NCBI GenBank assembly: GCA_051530055.1
Contig: CM121341.1
Coordinates: 13,144,001 to 13,208,000 of the forward strand
Direction: 5' to 3'
DNA: 64,000 nucleotides
Source of the DNA: Neoechinorhynchus agilis
Taxonomy: Eukaryota > Acanthocephala
The notes below the pieces were generated by a model, which was not told the DNA's origin, made no database searches, and saw only the letters and a program-made list of their open reading frames with translations. Within the stretch, counting starts at the first letter, position 1; every line of letters starts with the position of its first letter. Below, piece after piece: positions 59,716 through 64,000 of this stretch. The translations under genes were made by a program, and so were the position numbers.

Positions 59716-60060
59716 TTGTCTAAATTGAAAATTGAGAATCAAATGGCCGGGTTTGAGGAAAAAAAGAGCACCAAGGAAAGTGAAAAAAGGGAATATATAA
59801 GTAGGAAGCACACCCGTCGTTCCATTAAACACGCTAAATACCCAGTCGATTACCGACCTCAGACCGAATTTTTCTCTAAGACCAATATTTCCGGTTCCTA
59901 TGTGTGTGTCTCTCTCTCACATGCACCGCCGCCAGTAGTGCATTTGTGTGCACACAATGATCTATCGGTAGCAGTATGGAGATGTTTGGTGACAAAGATA
60001 GATTCTGGAAGGCCGTCGTAATGAAAGATCTTATCAAGGACAAATACCAAAACATGAGAA
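59716..60060 (+). other. divergent 5' region with possible short exon
   Basis: A plus-strand frame from ATG 59981 reads MFGDKDRFWKAVVMKDLIKD, then KYQNMRNTYRKGFLKRTHS up to a GTAAGT at 60097. It looks like a first exon, but no continuing exon was found; the 85-bp repeats follow directly. Confidence 0.25.
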
Positions 60061-60062
60061 AT

Positions 60063-60378
60063 ACTTATCGAAAGGGCTTTTTGAAGAGGACTCACAGTAA
60101 GTACTAATGTCTGCCTGGAGGAACTTATCGAAAGGACCTTTTTGGAGAAGTGTCTTGATTTAGGGACTTCTTGGACTCACAGTAAGTACTAATGTCGACC
60201 TGGAGGAACTTATCGAAAGGACCTTTTTGAAGGCGCTGTCTTGATTACAGAGTTCTTGGACTTACAGGACGTACTAATGTCGACCTGGAGGAACTTATCG
60301 AAAGGACCTTTTTGAAGAAGTGTCTTGATTACAGAGTTCTTGGACTCACAGAACGTACTAATGTCGACATGGAGGAAG
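60063..60378 (+). repeat. 85-bp tandem repeats (about 3.6 copies)
   Basis: The marker GTACTAATGTC occurs at 60101, 60186, 60271 and 60355. Each unit includes AACTTATCGAAAGGACCTTT, GTCTTGATT and a GGACTCACAG(T/A)A(A/C)GT segment. The first, shorter unit overlaps the end of the possible exon at 59981-60096, so the array seems to have arisen by duplicating that exon's end and donor site. Confidence 0.85.
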
Positions 60379-60523
60379 GCATTTATCACAACATGTGGCC
60401 TATCCAAAATATACTCCATAGAACTTAGCCAGTGGGACGAATCCCAGCCGCCATTCGTCGGAGAAACACGTGAAGATTTCGGTTTGACACTTTTCCATCA
60501 CATAAGCCTGCATATCAGCCCCT

Positions 60524-60940
60524 GTGGTTGACGAAGACGGCTGCCTTTTGTGCAAACGTGGAAAACCCTACTTGGGAGCCGGAAAACCGCCGTCAAACGG
60601 TTTTGCGAGGAGATTAGAAATCCTGTTGTGGAGATATGAAACCAAGGTCGCTAGGGAGTACCATGGCGTACGTGCTCGCTCTCTATCGTTTATGGGAAAA
60701 TCGATAAAACGCCGCCGTTGTTTAGTCGGTGTCGCCGAAATGGGTTCAAAGAAGCTCAGAACGTTGATGAAAAGAGTGCTTTTTTCTTACGCAATACGAT
60801 TATCCCCACACGGACCTCGGACCATTCCTAGTGGAAACAACAACAAACGAAGGGCCAATAAGGATACACGTTTTTATGGAAAGATAGATACTTCAACCGT
60901 GAAAACAATAGCGATTCTCCCTGTCTATTACGAAGCTTAA
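60524..60940 (+). CDS. basic ORF of unknown nature
   Basis: A 138-codon frame that lacks an ATG near its start (first codon GTG), so if real it is an exon. The product is strongly basic (Arg/Lys rich, SIKRRRCLVG, NNKRRANKD). No domain is recognised. It follows the 85-bp repeats and might belong with the possible exon at 59981. Confidence 0.2.
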   Translation: MVDEDGCLLCKRGKPYLGAGKPPSNGFARRLEILLWRYETKVAREYHGVRARSLSFMGKSIKRRRCLVGVAEMGSKKLRTLMKRVLFSYAIRLSPHGPRTIPSGNNNKRRANKDTRFYGKIDTSTVKTIAILPVYYEA

Positions 60941-61783
60941 AAAGCCTGCAAATTTCCAACGCGCCAGGAGCACTACGATCCGAAAAAAAATCAGAAAAGC
61001 GATAATTTCGCATAGTGCCTTTGTTCGCAAATTAATGTAATATCCGATCTAGCAAATACTATGCATTTTTGCATTAATGATAATGTTGCATCATCTGTAA
61101 GGATCCATGTTCCAACGGCGTTACACATAAGTCAGAATGTATTGAGAAATTATATAATGATTTGTCTTATTTATCCAAGGAACCTTCGCGAATTTGGTTG
61201 TTGAAACATGAACATTTATTGGTTTAGATAAAAAAAATTTTTTTAGAGTTCCGCGTGAATTATTCTTATCTATCTTTTACTAAATAAGAATTTAGATACA
61301 AAGCTAAATCTGATTATTTTTAATCTAACTCTTCATAAGAGTTCCCGTACGAACGGCGGAGCATCTTTTATTCCCGTTCTCAATCGCTGATTCTCCGATA
61401 AAAAATAGTTGAATGCACGGGCTGGTATTGCGACCTAACATTTTCCGAGATTAAAAATCAAGCGATGCTTGGTCCGACAACACCAGTTGTCCAAATGGCG
61501 CGAGGTTGGAAAATCTAGAACAAAGGATTAAGGCATTTGTGTTTTTCCCTTTTTCGGTCTTCTGACCTTTTTGCCCACATATACCTAATGCAAAACTCTG
61601 AGGAAGTAATCGATGGAATCTTTAACAGTTATCCATTTATCGCAGTCGCATCAATCGAATCTCTAGTCAGTCATTGGCATCGGCGTCCAATGCAAGCAAC
61701 CAGCATATTCTTTACATCGTTAAAGACCCGCGCAATACTCATATCCGTCATGAAAATTAAAATTCTATTTAGAAATTAATTTA
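60941..61783. other. intergenic, nothing recognised
   Basis: AT-rich; a plus-strand 80-codon ORF at 61537-61779 has no recognisable features. Confidence 0.4.
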
Positions 61784-62175
61784 AAATTGTTTGGATAATC
61801 AATTTTAGTATAGGGACAAACTCACTCCTCGACGATACTAAACTAGCAGATATTTCTTCACCGGCTAACAAAAATACATCAATCAGTCCTCCTAATCGAT
61901 CAAGATAAATAAGTCGCTTCTCATTTTTGAACTTAACTGTGATTTTTAACAATGCATCCTAATCAATTAGAGTATTTTATCTATAAGTGTTCGGTTCGAG
62001 CTCGTCGAACTACAACTTTTTCTATTTACAACATTTGAGAGTTGAGAATTTTAATAAGCTGAATTTCGCACTGCCCTTGTAACGGAAATCCTCCAGTTCG
62101 CCTCAGTGCACTTAAACGCGCTTCACGAACAATATATCCATCGGGACAAAAAATAACTAAACGTCCATCAATCAG
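61784..62175 (-). CDS. possible two-exon gene end, family unknown
   Basis: On the minus strand, an exon after GATGGACGTTTAG (about 62163) reads IFCPDGYIVREARLSALRRTGGFPLQGQCEIQ. A second exon after ATTGATTAG (about 61960) reads DALLKITVKFKNEKRLIYLD, RLGGLIDVFLLAGEEISASL and ends at a stop near 61780. ITVKFKNEKRLI slightly resembles a PB1 domain start. The phases of the two pieces do not join with the splice sites I tried, so they may be separate or spurious. Confidence 0.25.
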
Positions 62176-62378
62176 GTAAAGGCAAGTCCAAAAAATCAAA
62201 ATGATCGATTTCTGCGTACATGAATTAAACACGGCACCTAAAAGCGTTTTAAAAATGAAAAATCCATGAAAACAGAAATTATAATCAAAGTTACGCAAGG
62301 GCCGTGGATATCAGTGGCGATTCTTAAACGCGCATACAATTGTTGTCGTCTCTTTCTCTCAAAAAATCTTGCTCCACT

Positions 62379-62993
62379 TCATGCCACCTTGGTCGATTCC
62401 TTAAGAGACTGATCAACTGGCTCCATGCAATACGGACAAGTGAAGCTTTTCATAAGAAGCCATTTATCTACACACTCGAGATCGAATCTATAAGAAACTC
62501 CAAATCCGATCTCAAGTTGGCGTACGCAATCTTTATGGAAACTATGCATACAGGGCAGCATCCGGATATCGTCATCCTTATCGAATTCGATCATACAGAT
62601 GATACACTCGTCCGGCGGATTATTGCAACCATCATCATCGTCGCTGCCGCCTGATTTCTTCACGTATTTATGAACCGGCAAGGCATCCAAAACGGATTCT
62701 TTAATGGCTCGGTTCATTGCATTGATTTCAGCGACTGCGGCGGCTGCCATCGCTGCTCGGTGTCGGGCATGAACTCGTGTAATGTGGCCCAGAGCTGCGG
62801 CAGCCATATGCTCGCTGACATCCGGACGCTGGCGACGGGGGTGACGCCGCCGGAGGAGCGTATAAGCAGATAAGGGATTATCTCCAATAAGACTTCGAGT
62901 GGGATCATCGTGGTGTCGGACGACAATTACTTCCTCGTCATCGTCTCTTCTACCGTTGCGGTTTGAATCCGTATACGAAAAGCAATTTCCCAT
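62379..62993 (-). CDS. RNF11: RNF11-like RING-H2 E3 ubiquitin ligase
   Basis: Starts MGNC at 62993, giving an N-myristoylation and palmitoylation signal as in RNF11. The middle is Arg/Ala-rich. The RING-H2 has C130 and C133 (ECIICM), C148-H150-H153-C156 (LPCMHSFHKDC) and a final CPYC pair, followed by MEPVD, the characteristic end of RNF11. Between the HKDC and VDKWL parts of the RING, the DNA encodes 17 extra residues; removing a 51-bp GT-AG segment (62475-62525) restores family spacing, so this is an in-frame intron, giving about 187 residues. Human RNF11 carries a PPPY motif that recruits NEDD4-type ligases; I see none here. Probably acts at endosomal membranes. Confidence 0.85.
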   Translation of the reverse strand: MGNCFSYTDSNRNGRRDDDEEVIVVRHHDDPTRSLIGDNPLSAYTLLRRRHPRRQRPDVSEHMAAAALGHITRVHARHRAAMAAAAVAEINAMNRAIKESVLDALPVHKYVKKSGGSDDDDGCNNPPDECIICMIEFDKDDDIRMLPCMHSFHKDCVRQLEIGFGVSYRFDLECVDKWLLMKSFTCPYCMEPVDQSLKESTKVA

Positions 62994-63148
62994 CTAAAAC
63001 GGGAATCCTTCAAGGGAAAGTAGCGAAATCGTCTCGGCTAGATTCCACCACTGCTTCAAAGTTTAACTTCGTTGCGACAAAAAGGCTACCGGTCATTTTG
63101 GCTGTGGATTTTGTGGACAAACAAGAAGTATTAATCGAAAACCAATTA
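62994..63148. promoter_or_regulatory. 5' flank of RNF11-like gene
   Basis: Short GC-richer stretch upstream of the RNF11-like start, before a pogo-like insertion. No specific element assigned. Confidence 0.2.
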
Positions 63149-63415
63149 CAGTGGAACGTCGATTATTCGAACACGTTTATTATCCAAAACGTCAATTATC
63201 CGGACCCAGAATGTTGTCCTAGTCAACTTCTGTTGCTAAAAGAGAATTGGGAACCTTGAAGCGAAAAAACGAAGTACAGGGCAAAATAAATGGTTAATTT
63301 CAACAATAAAACTAAAATTATGTAATTTTCTCCAATTTTGCTTCGTTTAGCAATTCCCCAGCTTTAAAAAAACTGGATACATCACATTGGGTTTTTCGTT
63401 ATCCCAATGCTGTCC
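63149..63415 (+). mobile_element. pogo/Tc1-mariner-like end fragment, copy 2
   Basis: Begins CAGTGGAACGTCGATTATTC after a TA (63147-63148) and stays nearly identical to 18661-18925 for about 250 bp. No transposase or opposite end. Confidence 0.6.
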
Positions 63416-64000
63416 GATCTCTATTAAACCTGATAAATGACGTTATATTGTAATATTTAAGCAGATAAGGCAAAAACGAGTTTGGTTAATATTCGGTTAG
63501 TCAATGAGTGCTAAAATCGTGTCTCTTTACTATAAATCGTCAAAACAACATCGTGTTGCACAATAGCCCCTTTTTCGCTGCAGTTCGTAAAACCGTTTAA
63601 GGCAATGAATTTTTCTGGCATCGTTCCCTTAGACATTTGGGAAAAGTGGTTTGCGACGATATCTAAATGGCAGTCTAACAGGAAAAATTGTTACGATAGA
63701 ATGAAAAGTTGAAGAAACACAATATGTTCATTTATGTAGGTGAAGACCCATTACGAAAGGTTCAATGGGAATGAGACACAGAATTTTAAATTTATAACCG
63801 CTCTTCAGCGATTGAGATTTCTGGAAAATAAACGTTTGGAAATATCCAAACAATCTCGGATATTCCCGATGATGTGATTTTGTAAAGTCAACTGGACCAC
63901 CTCGACAAAACTACGGAATGTACAACAAACTCAGCCAGTTATACATTGGAGTAAGTATTGAATTATTTTATCTTTAAGTCTGGCTAGCCGGTTACATTTT
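63416..64000. other. intergenic
   Basis: No gene recognised. A tRNA-like dispersed repeat lies at 63890-63955. Confidence 0.5.
63890..63955 (-). repeat. dispersed tRNA-like repeat, copy 3
   Basis: The minus strand reads TGGCTGAGTTTGTTGTACATT, CCGTAGTTTTGTCGAGGTGG, TCCAGTTGAC; related to 45779-45840 and 729-790. Confidence 0.45.

Overview
The window is animal nuclear DNA. Genes are split by spliceosomal introns, and they encode metazoan regulatory families: a DDX11-like helicase, PLEKHG5-like RhoGEF, EHBP1-like Rab-effector scaffold, RNF11-like E3 ligase, a calpain, a rhodopsin-type GPCR, TTC14 and an SLC35G-type transporter. Many introns are extremely short; those I could place by phase and homology are 22 to 51 bp, although a few longer introns exist. 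Penelope-like elements (PLEs), RLE-type LINEs and pogo-like ends are frequent. I cannot name the species. A small-bodied invertebrate with compact introns, such as a nematode or mesozoan-grade parasite, is an inference only.

Layout. 1-2.1 kb: LINE 3' fragment, a tRNA-like repeat and tandem PLE tails. 2.1-2.4 kb: a small membrane-protein ORF. 3.2-11.6 kb: a 641-bp satellite array (about nine copies), interrupted at 4798-7518 by a PLE with clean 12-bp target-site duplications and head-to-head inverted arms. 11.9-15.0 kb: DDX11/CHL1-like helicase. 16.0-17.8 kb: SLC35G/EamA transporter. 19.3-21.4 kb: GPCR. 22.6-23.1 kb: small secreted protein. 23.8-32.3 kb (perhaps to 34.5 kb), minus strand: PLEKHG5-like RhoGEF. 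34.5-38.0 kb: no gene recognised. 38.1-40.1 kb: large helical protein, unrecognised. 40.1-41.2 kb: LINE fragment. 42.1-43.4 kb: proline-rich repeat protein. 43.9-45.5 kb: calpain-family protease. 46.5-46.9 kb: CD225/dispanin-like exon. 47.2-50.4 kb, minus: TTC14-like protein. 51.2-51.8 kb: PLE GIY-YIG fragment. 51.8-54.9 kb: near-full-length decayed LINE. 55.4-55.7 kb: another LINE piece. 56.8-59.7 kb, minus: EHBP1-like gene. 60.0-60.4 kb: 85-bp tandem repeats. 62.4-63.0 kb, minus: RNF11-like RING-H2 protein. 63.1-63.4 kb: pogo-like end.

The genes do not form an operon or cluster, and look like ordinary dispersed housekeeping and signalling genes. The most unusual theme is repeat biology. Several short foldback elements in introns, the inverted termini of the intact-looking PLE, and a module inside the 641-bp satellite all carry a similar terminal motif: CTGA(n)GA or CTTGATAA, then a short hairpin, then CGAAA. 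This resembles the hammerhead-ribozyme core known from PLE pseudo-LTRs. The second theme is very small introns, down to a phase-consistent 22-bp GT-AG candidate.
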